A stretch of DNA of 64,000 nucleotides from Eutypella sp. D-1 (taxonomy: Eukaryota > Ascomycota > Sordariomycetes > Xylariales > Diatrypaceae). A program made the translations under genes and the position numbers. Where the stretch lies: NCBI GenBank assembly GCA_023313575.1, contig JAJTTP010000006.1:868001-932000 (forward strand), read 5' to 3'. Numbering within the stretch: the stretch's first letter is position 1; the number at the start of each line of letters is the position of its first letter. Positions 11,814-22,905 of the stretch are shown one piece after another. The notes under the pieces were generated by a model. The model made no database searches and was not told where the DNA came from. It saw only the letters and a list, made by a program, of their open reading frames with translations.

Positions 11814-12293
11814 CTACCGCCTCGACTTTGCTTTCGCCTTCGCCTTCGCTGCTTTTCGTCTGTCTACGGATTCCTTGATAATTGCATGGAGATCCTGGTT
11901 CCGTCGTGCAAGCAACAGAACATCATCTGTCGTGATCGTTGTGCGGCCGGCATGACGACTGAAGTTCTCCAGATCCAAGGCCACGTTCTCTAGACCAGGG
12001 GTCGTCAGCCTTATTCTTCGAACACGATGAGTATGATTAAGATTGTCTTGAAAAAATGGAACCCAATACCAATTTGCGTTAAGACGGTTTCTGTCAACGC
12101 GCCGATGAACTGAGGCGTGACATTTCTATTCCGACGTAAAGTCTCCTCGTCGGCGATTTTGCCCACTGCCAGCCACAACGCCGACTTTAGTTGCTAAGTC
12201 GCGTAAGGATGTTAGCTGGGTATATCACGTTGGCCGTTGGATTGAAAGGGAAACGCTCACCTCCCGAACGTCCTCTGAAGAATCTTCTGCCAT
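11814..12293 (-). CDS. MHF1: Centromere protein S / MHF1 (histone-fold)
   Basis: Three exons join in frame: 12293-12261, 12193-12070 and 11989-11814. The introns are 67 and 80 nt (donors GTGAGC and GTATTG; acceptors CTTAG and TCTAG). The product is 110 aa, the usual family size. CENP-S/Mhf1 is a histone-fold protein that pairs with CENP-X/Mhf2. The pair acts with the FANCM/Mph1 helicase in DNA repair and with CENP-T-W at the kinetochore. Diagnostic segments: EQLKSALWLAVGKIADEE (11-28), VTPQFIGALTE (36-46), ENVALDLENFSRHAGRTTI (53-71) and TDDVLLLARRN (73-83), then a Lys/Ala-rich basic tail. No single frame here is long, so the gene is easily missed. It is divergent from PGA2 (618 bp between starts). 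Confidence 0.93.
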
Positions 12294-12911
12294 CCTTGGG
12301 AGATGCGAAGTCTCCTAGCTGTACCGATATATAAGATTTATCTGGTCTTAACCAAGATGAATTTGATCGCACATGCAGACAGCCAGCCAGTCAGATCAGA
12401 CACTTGCGCCGCGGAGCCCACCTTAGAAACTTTGGAGAGTGTTAAATGGCAGAGTGGATACCTATAGTAGACGCGTCCAAGACGTCCAGGCAGGGCGTTA
12501 CCCGTGTCCGTGTCGGTACTAATAAAGCGGGTCCGGGTCACAGGCTTTCACCGAACTTTTTTTTTTCTTTTTCAAAGATCCGGTGCGGCAATTGAAATAA
12601 CCTCACTACACACTTACGTTACAAACGCGCTACGTAGATAGTAGGTACCTACCATACTTGTGTAGACGAGGTGCCTCTGTAATAGTTTACCATTCGAACA
12701 CTCTAAAAGCACCTACGTCCTCACCTAAAAGCCTGAAGACTTACTTGGGCACTTTATCATATCCGTTATAAGCAAACAATTGTGGCAGGGCGCAAAGAAA
12801 CTTATACCTCCCACTATCGCAATCACCCGAAGCCAGTCGCTAAATTCTATCACTTTCCCTCGACTCACTACATCCAACACAAGAAACAAGAACGAAACAT
12901 ATCCTATCACC
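12294..12911. promoter_or_regulatory. Shared divergent promoter region MHF1/PGA2
   Basis: 618 bp lie between the two start codons. The region contains a T-rich stretch (about 12557-12572) and the perfect 12-bp palindrome GTAGGTACCTAC at 12641-12652. Short frames here are not supported as genes. Confidence 0.5.
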
Positions 12912-13388
12912 ATGGCCGAATTAGTAGATCTAGTTGAACACCTGATGGAGTCTGTGTACAAACTCAGCGAAATTCTATACACACGCACCACTACGAATCT
13001 CGGCGAGACCTTCAGTAACCTGACGCCAAAACAATGGATCCGTCTCGTCATCGTCGTCGGCGCATACTGCCTGCTCCGACCCTACATCCTGAAGGCGGTC
13101 GGAAAGCACCAGTCGAAACAACTGGAGGACGCGAGCGAGGCGTCCAAAGCGGAGATCAGCCCGAACCAGTTGCGCGGCCAGATAGACATCCCCGAGGATA
13201 GCGATGAGGAGGACGGCGAGGAAAACGAGAAAGCGCAGGCCTCGGCGTCGGATTGGGGGAAGAAGGCCCGCAAGCGACAGAGGCATATGATCAAGAAGCT
13301 GCTCGACGCGGAGGAGAAGCGGTTGCAAGACTTGCAGGACGACGAGGAGGATAAGGAGATCGAGCAGTATCTTGTCAACGAGGGCTAG
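12912..13388 (+). CDS. PGA2: Pga2-type protein trafficking factor
   Basis: A single exon encodes 158 aa. Yeast Pga2 is an essential ER/nuclear-envelope protein needed for maturation of Gas1 and alkaline phosphatase in the secretory pathway. The sequence shows FSNLTPKQWIRLVIVVGAYC (34-53), in which one membrane helix (about 42-60) begins, followed by LLRPYILKAVGKH. After the helix comes an acidic stretch (EDSDEEDGEENEK), a conserved basic DWGKKARKRQRHMIKKLL segment, and a charged EEKRLQDLQDDEEDKEIEQYL tail. This order fits the Pfam PGA2 family. The ATG at 12912 has a good context (CACCATGG). A longer in-frame upstream opening lacks family similarity. It is intronless, unlike most neighbours. 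Confidence 0.9.
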   Translation: MAELVDLVEHLMESVYKLSEILYTRTTTNLGETFSNLTPKQWIRLVIVVGAYCLLRPYILKAVGKHQSKQLEDASEASKAEISPNQLRGQIDIPEDSDEEDGEENEKAQASASDWGKKARKRQRHMIKKLLDAEEKRLQDLQDDEEDKEIEQYLVNEG

Positions 13389-13504
13389 GAACGATTGCAT
13401 GACATTGCGTCATTTATATGAGTTTTTGACCCCCTTGTCCCTAACAATAGGGGTCATTGTAATGAATGAAACATAAATAGAGCAGTTTTGAATAAAAGAT
13501 ATTC

Positions 13505-13535
<31 letters not shown>

Positions 13536-16500
13536 CAGTCTATTTGACCAAGTTACAACTACCTAGGTACCCTTTAAGCCCTAGTATGGGTCTTCTATCC
13601 TGCAGGTAATTAAGCCCGTTCTCATAGAGGTCAACACCGATCTAGGGAAAGTTGGTACATGCCACAGCGAATGTATTCATGGATGTCCATATCAAGTGCC
13701 TACATGTAGGTGTTTAAGTCCATGGCAACTTCCTAATCACCTAGTACTATATCTCGGAACTTTGTAGAAGGTAGCTATTGCCCTAAGACCATTTCCTGAG
13801 TTGCCCTTTCCTTTCAAACCCCGAAAATTAACCTAGGTGCAATAAGACAACCTGAAGAAGCACACACACAAACTTTGCGGGATGGTGTCTCCTTGTCATA
13901 CGAAGTACGTAACGTTTTTGGTAGGGGCACTGATTGACGTTTATTTCCTTCACGAGTTTTGCGCCGAACGCGCTGAGCGCTGAGCGTGCAGATTCCAATC
14001 ATTAGTGCCCTATGGCAGAATCACGCGATGTCGGCTCATTTTCAGGTGTGCTTTACCGCTTTACGCCGTCTTCGCATGGGATCTATGGGCCTTTGGATGC
14101 CCTCCGATTACTGATATCCAGGAGGCTTTCGTCCGACTACGAGCTACGGCTGCCTCGGGCGTTCATGTCGTGGTTGGCGTCGCCAGGCGACTGGGCGCAC
14201 GCACTTAGCCGGTGTTACCGCAGGTGCTAAGTCATTCAAGATGCTTCGGCTTCCTGCCTGAAGCCTACTACCGCACGTGTCTCCTGAGGGTCTCTTTACG
14301 AGAAGAGAAAGCCACTCTTGTCCACGACATCTTGAGGCCAAGGAGGCTCACCGAGACGGCAATGCCCGGTCGAGAGCCAGTCGTGCTGAATAATGACAAC
14401 GCAGCCGTCATCTGATAACATCATCAGCCCATTGGTGAACTGAAGTGTTGGAGTTACCTGCCTTCCTCATCAAGGTGGTGCTTCGCGAGGCTCCGAGGAA
14501 GTCATGATGACGATCCGACCAGGACGGTGATATTAGCAGGGCACCACCGCCAGAGGAACAATCGGGTAGAGCTAAGGGGTAGCAAGTGTTTGCGAAGACT
14601 AACAGCTAGCGTCTATCTTTGTGGTTTCTGGCACAGGCCCTCGTGACGATACTCATGTAGACGTGTTTGCTCGGGGGACTCCTGATCCACAAGCCATCTT
14701 GATGGTTCCTAAGACGAGTACCGCAGCGCGGCACATAACAAGACGTCCTAGTCGCTAGATCCTTATTAACATGCGCTCCGGCAACCTTCCCGAGTCCAGT
14801 GGTAAGGGGCAACTGATGAGCGTATGCAAGCGACCTGTCCGAAAGTTGTCTAGGTCGATTGCGCGCCTATCTCGTCGTATTCTCCAAGTAGCAACGCCGG
14901 AAAGCTACTGCACATATTCTGTTGGTTCGCGGCTCACGCTTTTCACGGCTCCATGCACCCACCGCCCTTTCCATTGCTCATGGGGCCATCATTTCGCAGT
15001 GCGGCTGATAACCCATTCGCCGATGAGCTTCTGACGTATACTGATGCCTCGCAGAATCGAACGCCTAGTTGCCTAGACCCTTCTGTGATAAATTTAACAC
15101 ACATGGGTGGGAGTGTCTGTGTCTGCATAGGCTGCCTGGGCTAGAACATGCAATTAATCAATTGGAAGAAAGTGTCGACGCCCCCCGTACGCATAACCTA
15201 CTTCCCTCGCACCCCTCGGTATTTCATGCCGCTCTTGTTGGTTACTTCTCAGCCTAGGGGCGGGATTCCTTGGTGTCCACTGGAATAAATGTCTATGTTG
15301 CAAGTACCAAGCACAGACACTCAACGGACCGAAGGTCCTGGTAGACAAGGTTGGTTTGACAAAAATGCGCCCGAATCGGCGGCCACGCCAGTAGAGACGC
15401 CCATAAACCGGAACTTTGATCGACGTCCACCATCATTACGGATGCCTTCCTATTGGGAAGGCGTTCCAGGCAACGTGGCCCCGGACAATTTCGATCGCCG
15501 AGAGCTCGTGAAGATGGTGGTGGGCTTGAAAAGCCTCTTGGTTGTCCCGGCGCTGTGGAAGCTTGGAGTAGATCATCCTTCCGAGATGGGTATGCCGCTA
15601 ATCATACCTAATGGACTTGTGTATGCGACAATGGGGACGCTTCCGAGGGCCCTGAAAATCTATAGCATCTCACCATCTCGGTCGCTCTACCGAAGCGCCA
15701 CACTGATATTAAACCCTGCAAGAAGGGTTTGGTATACCTTGACAGCTCATCGCCATTATCGTGGCGCTCGAATCTCGCACCGGCGATCAATAAAGGGTGG
15801 CCCAGCAATCCGGAACTGCCGGACAATGACCGCGCCGATGGATGAGACCGTTCCGATCCCTGTGGGGCTCCGGGCTTGATCCTATGCTGAGTTTCCGCAA
15901 TGTCGAGCCGACGTTCTGGCGCTGGCGGACTTCTCGTCCTTACGCTGCCGATCCTAGGAACGCATCCGAAGCTTCAAAGGATGAGATCTTCGAAACTGTG
16001 AGACCTTGGGTAGCAACACAGAGCGCCATGGCAGCGCATTGCGTCTCTCACGCAAAGCTGTCGTGCCTGTATCACTTTGCCATGTTAGCGCACCCCCTTT
16101 GGCAGACCTAAGCTGTCCGAAAATGGACTCAACGGACACAAACTAAGCTTCCAGAATGCATCCCAGGCCGCCTAGACTAGATGAGAGCTTACTACTCCTT
16201 GCTCCCTAATCTGACAGCCCTAATGTCTTCGTGCGCCAAGGCAAAGCCCTCATCTAGCCGCATATGCTTGATGCATGGTGCGTTTAGCTTCGTTCGGCAA
16301 TAGCAACTTCGAGAGCAGTGGTTAGCCGCTCCTCCTGCACGTCAGCGATGTTGGCACATATTCGATACTATAGCCTAGGGTAGAGAGCCCGTAGAAACAA
16401 TCGATCGCATACATGATAGTGTCGTATGCGGCTTGCGAATTCATGCCTACTGCTGCGGCCCACCGCTCTTTGCGCTGTTGATCTCCTTCAAACTTGAGGC

Positions 16501-17882
16501 GGTAGCAGCAGTATGTGTCGAAAGCACACGGGTACATCAGAGCAGCAGGGCAAACAATCACAGCAAGAACTGAGAATACAGAGAGGTGTGTTCCCGTCAG
16601 GTATGCCGTCCAACCTCGATCGTGCCCTCCGACCAATGCCAAGAATAGCGTAGTGAGCCGATAGTCATTAGACTCATGGGCATCGGCATGTATTGGGGAC
16701 CCAGGTTATGCTTGCTGATGGTGCCGTCCTTACACCTCCAAGGTCCACCCTACGCCCGACGAGAGTTCGGATGCAGTCTTATGGGGCATCACGAGCGAAA
16801 AGGAAAGGCAAATCCTATCGAACATTCAAGCGTGCCACATTGCCGAGGACGGTATTCCAATGTCACCATGCTCCAACTGCGGACGAGATCGAGAATGTAG
16901 GGGGTGGACACAACGCACGAACACAAATCGCATCTAGGCACAGACGGTGGTGCTAAAAGTGACTGAGTGATAAGTCAGGAGGGGCAATGCTAACTTGCTT
17001 TGGCTATACGCCCTCCTTGATGACCCCCTGATCCCGGACCACCCTGATTGACTGGATCCCCTGTCTCGGACGGGATCCACCATCAGCCCTCATCTTTGTC
17101 ATGTTTGTTGCATTCTTTGCAGAAACGGAGATCGATTTTGCCCCTCCACGTTCAAGTTGAACAGACATCATGTGGCTTGGCCATCGCAAACGGCCGTGAA
17201 TGCAGCAATTGATGATTTATCTCCTCATCTTGGAGCCAATGCATCAACGTGCTTATGTAGTGCAGCATCATCCAACTGTCAACTGTGGCATCGGCTATAG
17301 TGCACGGTGAAACCGTGTCGGGTCGGAGCGAACACGCCGCTCACCTTGGTTCTTCGGGGAGGAGGGGGGGGGGGGGGTGGTCTGCATCTTCCAGGTCTGG
17401 TAGTTGGTAGTTGGGTCCACTACCCAACCGTGAGATCTCTCGGCTTACCCTACATATTAAGGACACTGCCCCAGCAGCCCCAGCAGAAACCTGGCTGCGC
17501 TCGTATTAGTAGCGACTCTTCCAAGGTCAATCGAGGCTCTGCTATCGTACCCACCGAATACTACGTAACTGTGGCCAGGAACCTTTCATACTAAGACTTA
17601 CGCGAAATACATAGTCTACCATTGTTAATATTTCAAACGTTGTTTCCAATTCAACCGGCCATCTTTCCTCTTCGCCCATAATTGTCCTGTACCGCTAAAC
17701 CTAAAGGTAGTGACACAGATTTAGAGGGATCAGACGTAAGAGAGAAGCGCCCCAGTGAGGCTGTGCGAGACGGGCATTGTAAAGGTGCACATTCATTATC
17801 CCCACCCGTCGTCGCCCAGTAGCGATGTTCTAATGATCCTACCTTTATTTCACACAATAAAGATCGCATACGAAACACAGAT
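13389..17882. other. Gene-poor stretch, possibly decayed sequence
   Basis: About 4.5 kb without a supportable gene. A 196-codon frame at 15289-15879 and a 106-codon frame at 16322-16642 (minus) have no recognised domain. Around 16.77-16.93 kb one plus-strand frame contains a Cys motif resembling the second half of a Zn2Cys6-like cluster (CSNCGRDREC) and then stops. A 14-G run sits at 17364-17377. The last few hundred bases are presumably promoter of the next gene. Old transposon or pseudogene debris is the likeliest content, but this is inference. Confidence 0.4.
13505..13532 (+). repeat. 28-nt poly(A) tract after AATAAA
   Basis: An uninterrupted run of 28 A lies about 12 nt after an AATAAA hexamer and about 115 nt after the PGA2 stop. 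It could be a simple homopolymer, or the trace of a reverse-transcribed poly(A) tail. Confidence 0.8.
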
Positions 17883-20800
17883 ATGGGCCGCCTAGACGTC
17901 GAATCTTTTCTACAGAACGGTTATTGGCAGAACACCCGGGCTACAAGCCCCGAACCTAGCTTGTAAGTTACTGATCATCGCAATTACAACTGCGCCTACT
18001 CGAACACCAGCACAAGACAGGTCGGTGAGACAGAATTGGTCACTAATGTGCAGCTTGAAATAGTTACAACACCTCCGCCCCCGTCCGAACCGCCTATGTC
18101 GATCCCGCCGCTCCGAGGAGGTTGCCGTTCCGCGTAGAAAAACCGCGGCAACAGCCGCCACCCCCGAGTGTGGAGGATGAGATTCAGTCGCTTGCCAGGG
18201 AGCACGGATCTCCCGTATCGACGGTGCCCGACGAAGAGCCTTCGAATCGGGGAGAAGTCGAGCAGTACCCTATCTTGCTTGAAGTGCACGAACATAACCC
18301 CGAGCGTCGGTTTGTGATTGTACCAGGTTCATCTGAACCATCGTCAGACGACTCATCGGGCACGGAAAAGAGAAAGATACACCACAGACGGACTAAATCA
18401 AGTGTGCCTCGTACCGAGACGTATGAGGCAAACACGGGTCGCAAGTACGACACCTACGCCCCATCCTCCAGGTCGAGAGGATCAGACAAGAAACACGAGG
18501 AGGTGCCATCGCGTGACAAACGCCGCAGCAAACTGGACGGTCTCCCCGCCATCGTGACGGATTCTAGCCCCGTTGACGACGCACGCTCGCGCAACATTAG
18601 AAAGGCGAGGTCCACGACGGCAGTGGAACAGACCGGAGAGGACTACTTCTCGCCTAAGGAGAGCAGTAGATCACATGTCGAGTCTATGCTCTCGCCAGAT
18701 GTAATCAAGCACTCTACTAGAGGAAAGGATCGTCCCTATTGGGATGGTGGGTCGAGTCCCAACGCCCACAGGGCCATCAACCGTCCTGGCTATCTCAACG
18801 ACCAGCGCAGAAGTGCCTATGAGCCCAGGGATTTTAGGCATAGCGATAATAGGCATAAGTCGACTAGCCCGACGTTAGAGAGACGATCCACTCTCGATTT
18901 ACCTACACAGACGAAGAGGTCGTCGAAAGACAGCTACGATACGAGGGCTCGGCGGGACACCGAGACCCATTCTCCGAGACTGGAACGCAAGGATTCGTCG
19001 CGCTCATACGCTCGCCCTCAAAGAGAACCCCTTTCTCGACGAGCAGCCAGCTACAGAGACTCGCGAGACTCACCAACATTCGACTCGAGCGAAGATGAAG
19101 CTCGGCGGTATGGTGAGGTACGCCGGAGGAGGAGGAGGTCGCTCGTCCGGGACGACAGAAGAGATTACCTAGAGACCCCTGTCGAGAGTAGCGGGAAGTC
19201 TAAGAGCAGGCGCAGCTCACGGCACCCTTCGCCAGACCCAACCCTGCGCGGCTCTCAGAGCCCCCTCTACGACAGATACGGCTCGTCCCATTCCCGCAGC
19301 TCTACTTTCCCTAAGGAGTCGAAGACATCGAGCGACGAGGATCGGCCAGAACGGCCCCTCTCCCGCGCTTCAACCGCTCGGTCTACGATAAGCAGCGCTG
19401 CTTCGATTGTCATTCCGGCGGTGATCTCCGCGGCCACGTCCGTCGCCACGGATATCAGCAGCCAGAGCGACCGCCGTAAACCCGACTTGCCACCACCGCC
19501 TCCTAAACATGAGATCTGGCCAGAGCGTTCGTCGACGGCGTCAACTGTGTCGTCGACACCTAGCTCCTCGAAGCCACAGCAGAACTGGCCGCCTCGCTTC
19601 GAGCCTCCGCCCCCACCACCCCCTCCTCATCAACAACAGCCGCGTCAGAACGGTGCGCAGGCCTCCAGCAAGCCGATCATCTCCTACAGGCGGTATTCGG
19701 AGGACGTCAAGTCCGGAGCGGAGCTCCCGGATCTGCCGGAGTGCCCACGGACGCGCGAAGAGGCGGGCCACGTGGACTGGCTGACGTTCCCGCGGTGCGA
19801 TAACTTCAACGTGTGCCCGTCTTGTTACAGCGCCGCATTTGCGGGGACGCCGGAGTTCGCGCACAGCTTCGTGCCGGCGCCCTTCCGCCCGCTCGACCGG
19901 CCCCTTGCCTGCGACTTCGGCCGCTCTCCTTGGTACCAGGTCGCCTGGCTGCTCGCCCGTAAGGCCCGCATGGCTGACCTCTCGCTATTGCGCGGCGTCG
20001 CCGCTGCCCTCGCCCGTGCCCCGCAGCCCTGCGACGGCTTCCGCGAGTCCTTTCGCGTGTGGTACTCCATCCCGACCGCCTCCACTACCACAGTGCCGGG
20101 CTTCACCGTCTGCCAAGCTTGCGCGCGTGCCGTGGAGGCCGTCCTGCCGAATCTGACGGGGATCTTCGTGCCGGAGGGCGCGCCGGCACCGGCGGAGCCG
20201 CGGCTTGGCGTCTGCTCGATGCATCACGAGGGCCCATCGTCGTCATCGCGTGGGGATGGGGGTGCATCCTGCGGGGACCGCTTCGTAGCATACCTGAGCG
20301 CGATGGAGACGGCAGCGGACGATGCAATGGCCGCGGGGCGTGCGCCCGACGTCCAGGCCCTCGCCGACCGCATCGCTCACATCGCCGCGGTGCCCGAGTG
20401 TCGTCGGGGCGCACCCGTTCGTGACGCCCGCTGGTACATCATGCGCTCCATGCCCGAATTCACCGTCTGCGAGGCATGTTTCGGCGAGGTAGTCGCGCCG
20501 CTCCTCGTCGAGCAGCAGCAGCGTGGCGACGAGCGAGATGGCGGCCCCTCCATCGCAGGGGACTTCCACTATCGCCCCCAGCGCCTGCCCCTCGCCGCCT
20601 GCCAGCTCTACTCCGGCCGTATGCGCGACGCGTTCGTCAGGGCCGCCCGCAGGCGCGACCCCGGACTCCTCGAGAGCAGGTTCCACGAGCGCAGGGCCCG
20701 CGAGCAGGAGTACTAGTAAGTAGTTAACTACCTACCTACCCAGACTAGGACCGGGCGGAACGCCAGGTAGACGATTCCTCCTTTCCTTGACACCGGCCTC

Positions 20801-21060
20801 CACTAGCCCACTTGGCTATGAGTTGTGCTTGGTGGCTCCCTATCTGGTTTGTCGGTCGGTCGGTCGGTCGGTCTGAATACCCTACGTCACTTCGGTTATG
20901 AGTCGCTCTGGTGTTGAAAAAGCGGCTAACGGCGAGCCCTTCTTTTCCTTACAGTTCCAAGGTCGCTGCTCTCGACAGACAGCGACAGCACGGCTACGAC
21001 CCCGAGTGGGTCGCCCAAGAGGCCGAGAGACTACTTCATGAGTGGCAGGCGGGTGACTGA
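17883..21060 (+). CDS. Conserved fungal protein: Ser/Arg-rich disordered N-terminal half, Cys-rich C-terminal domain
   Basis: Three exons (17883-17962, 18064-20715, 20955-21060) join in frame to encode 945 aa. The donors are GTAAGT and GTAAGT; the acceptors are AATAG and TTACAG. Exon 1 supplies a short start MGRLDVESFLQNGYW. Residues about 28-60 contain RTAYVDPAAPRRLPFRVEKP. Then comes a long Ser/Arg/Asp-rich region (about 130-560) of the kind often labelled SR-related nuclear matrix protein, and Pro-rich patches. Residues about 585-905 are ordered, with repeated Cys motifs (CPSC, CQAC, CEAC) and a repeated pattern of Trp-Tyr, then FTVC, then an AxxVxPLL-like helix. Pairs of cysteines suggest metal binding. 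Exon 3 adds a short charged helix ending HEWQAGD. The function is unknown. I believe it is a Pezizomycotina-wide family, but I cannot name it. Confidence 0.85.
20851..20873. repeat. GTCG tetranucleotide microsatellite
   Basis: A perfect tandem GTCG/GGTC array of nearly six units. It lies in the second intron of the 945-aa protein gene and is probably length-polymorphic. Confidence 0.85.
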
Positions 21061-22905
21061 GCGATACTTTGCTTTGTCGTCTCCACGCATCGATGGACGA
21101 TTCAGGACTCGCTGTCGTCCCGGTTCTCTTTTTCTTTTCGTTTTTGGGGTATGAATATATGGCATTACGAGGAAGAATGGATGTTACATGCGACGACACG
21201 ACGCATGCGTACGCGGATACGTGTGTAGGCGGACCCGGCTGGGAAGCAACCCCCCACCCCCCTAAAAAAAAGGCACACTGGTACGGGATGTGGCATGATT
21301 ATGAGTTACGAGATACGGAGATGATGACGATGACGACGGCGATGAACTTTCAACTTGGCACCCTCTTTCTTGGGGTCTTGCCCCCCTTTCGCTTGCTATA
21401 TAGATACACTGGAATATGTAATATGATAATCATAGGGTGCTATTTCGTAATACCGTGTATGCTTGTATAGATCGGCCGTGCCACACATCCCTCCGTCCCG
21501 GACCAATATTTGAGCTCTCGGAGATCCCGGGGTTGCACATTTTGGCCTCGCCACCCCATAGGTCTAGCTGACGAACTACCCCTTCCCCGTATCATGAATA
21601 TGTTCTACTGAAAGCTATAGATCCCTCGCCACGCATGAGCCAGAGTTTGGCAGACAGTATCACGGGCCCAACTAGAATATACCTATTCATACACCGTTGC
21701 CGTTGTAATTGATTGGACGGGCTTGATGGGGGTTTGAGGTGGTCCTCCGTCTTCGATAGCATCCATATATATACTTAAGTATATATTTGAGAGTGTGAAG
21801 GCTTTCGTTTACTCGACATGGTCGGTCAACAGCAGCCTGTCTATCCCGTCCGTCTATTGGCCTTGTAGCACCGTTCGCCACCGCCCTAGTAGTTAGGTAT
21901 GGCCGATTGCTTTAGTGCCTACTTTTACACGATATGCTGCGACAAGGTCGTACACTCAGAATCTTCGAGATTCTCTCTATGGGTGCTGCTAGTCCTTATA
22001 ACATATCGGAGACCGGGAATTGAAGTATTATGCAATGCTAGATGCACATAGAAAATAGAACGATTCAAGAATTGATCACCAATCCGTTATCATGCTCAAT
22101 TCGCAGTGGTAGACACGTAGGTATCTAAGCCGGGCTGACCGCATCCCGCATCTGCACCCTACATGCAAAATGATGCTCGTTACCTGCACCTAGACCTGTG
22201 GGGAAAGGCCCCTCTTCCCGGAAGGCATTCGGGCTTGGAGATGCATTGACACTTATGTATTCCCTTGGCCGGGGAGAGATCCCCCACCGCCTATATTATG
22301 TATGTGCGATCTCACAAGTGTTAGGGTATGAATCTATGTGGCAAGAAGGAAAACATGTTGTTGCCTCGTTCTCTTCCTTTAGGTTTTGAGGTACACGAAT
22401 ATTTACGTGGCCTGCCTCACTACCGACATACTATCTTCGCCAAAAGTCTTTGGGATCGTCGATCTATTTAGTCCACTACGAATGCACAACTGCATTTATA
22501 ACGTAGTTGGCCGCTAAGTCTTGGACTCCTGAGGGTGTGCGTCATTGGTCTCGCTAGTATCCCCCCCTTCTGGATTTTCTTTCCCCGGCCTGTCCTTTAA
22601 ACTCAAGCCACCTTACTAGCGCAAAAGCGCAGCTAAGACAGGCTTGACAGGCAGTTCAGGGTCCATTCTATAAGCCAACTCCCCCACTGGATCAGAATCT
22701 CTACAAACTCCGTCCTAAATTAAGTCGCTATTCAGTTAGTGGGGAGGTGAGATTCAAGACAGAGGCTGAGACTTCAACGTGCCATTGGCATTGCCCATCG
22801 CGGAGACCGGGTTCGCATCTGTATAGCAGGCGTACATCAACTCCCCTGGTGTCTTTTTCAACCTTATTTGAGTACGTCAGATCCGAGACCTCGGCGAAAG
22901 AACGA
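21061..22905. other. Intergenic region upstream of BOR1-type gene
   Basis: No supported gene. It holds the 3' flank of the preceding gene and the presumed promoter of the transporter. Short frames in several directions show no domain. An in-frame upstream opening before 22906 starts only with GTG and lacks similarity. Confidence 0.5.

Noticed and set aside
15289..15879. 196-codon plus-strand frame considered as retrotransposon sequence
   Set aside because: I looked for reverse transcriptase (YxDD-like), RNase H and integrase motifs here and in 14-15.2 kb. Only a weak YTDAS-like string near 15.04 kb turned up, which is not enough.
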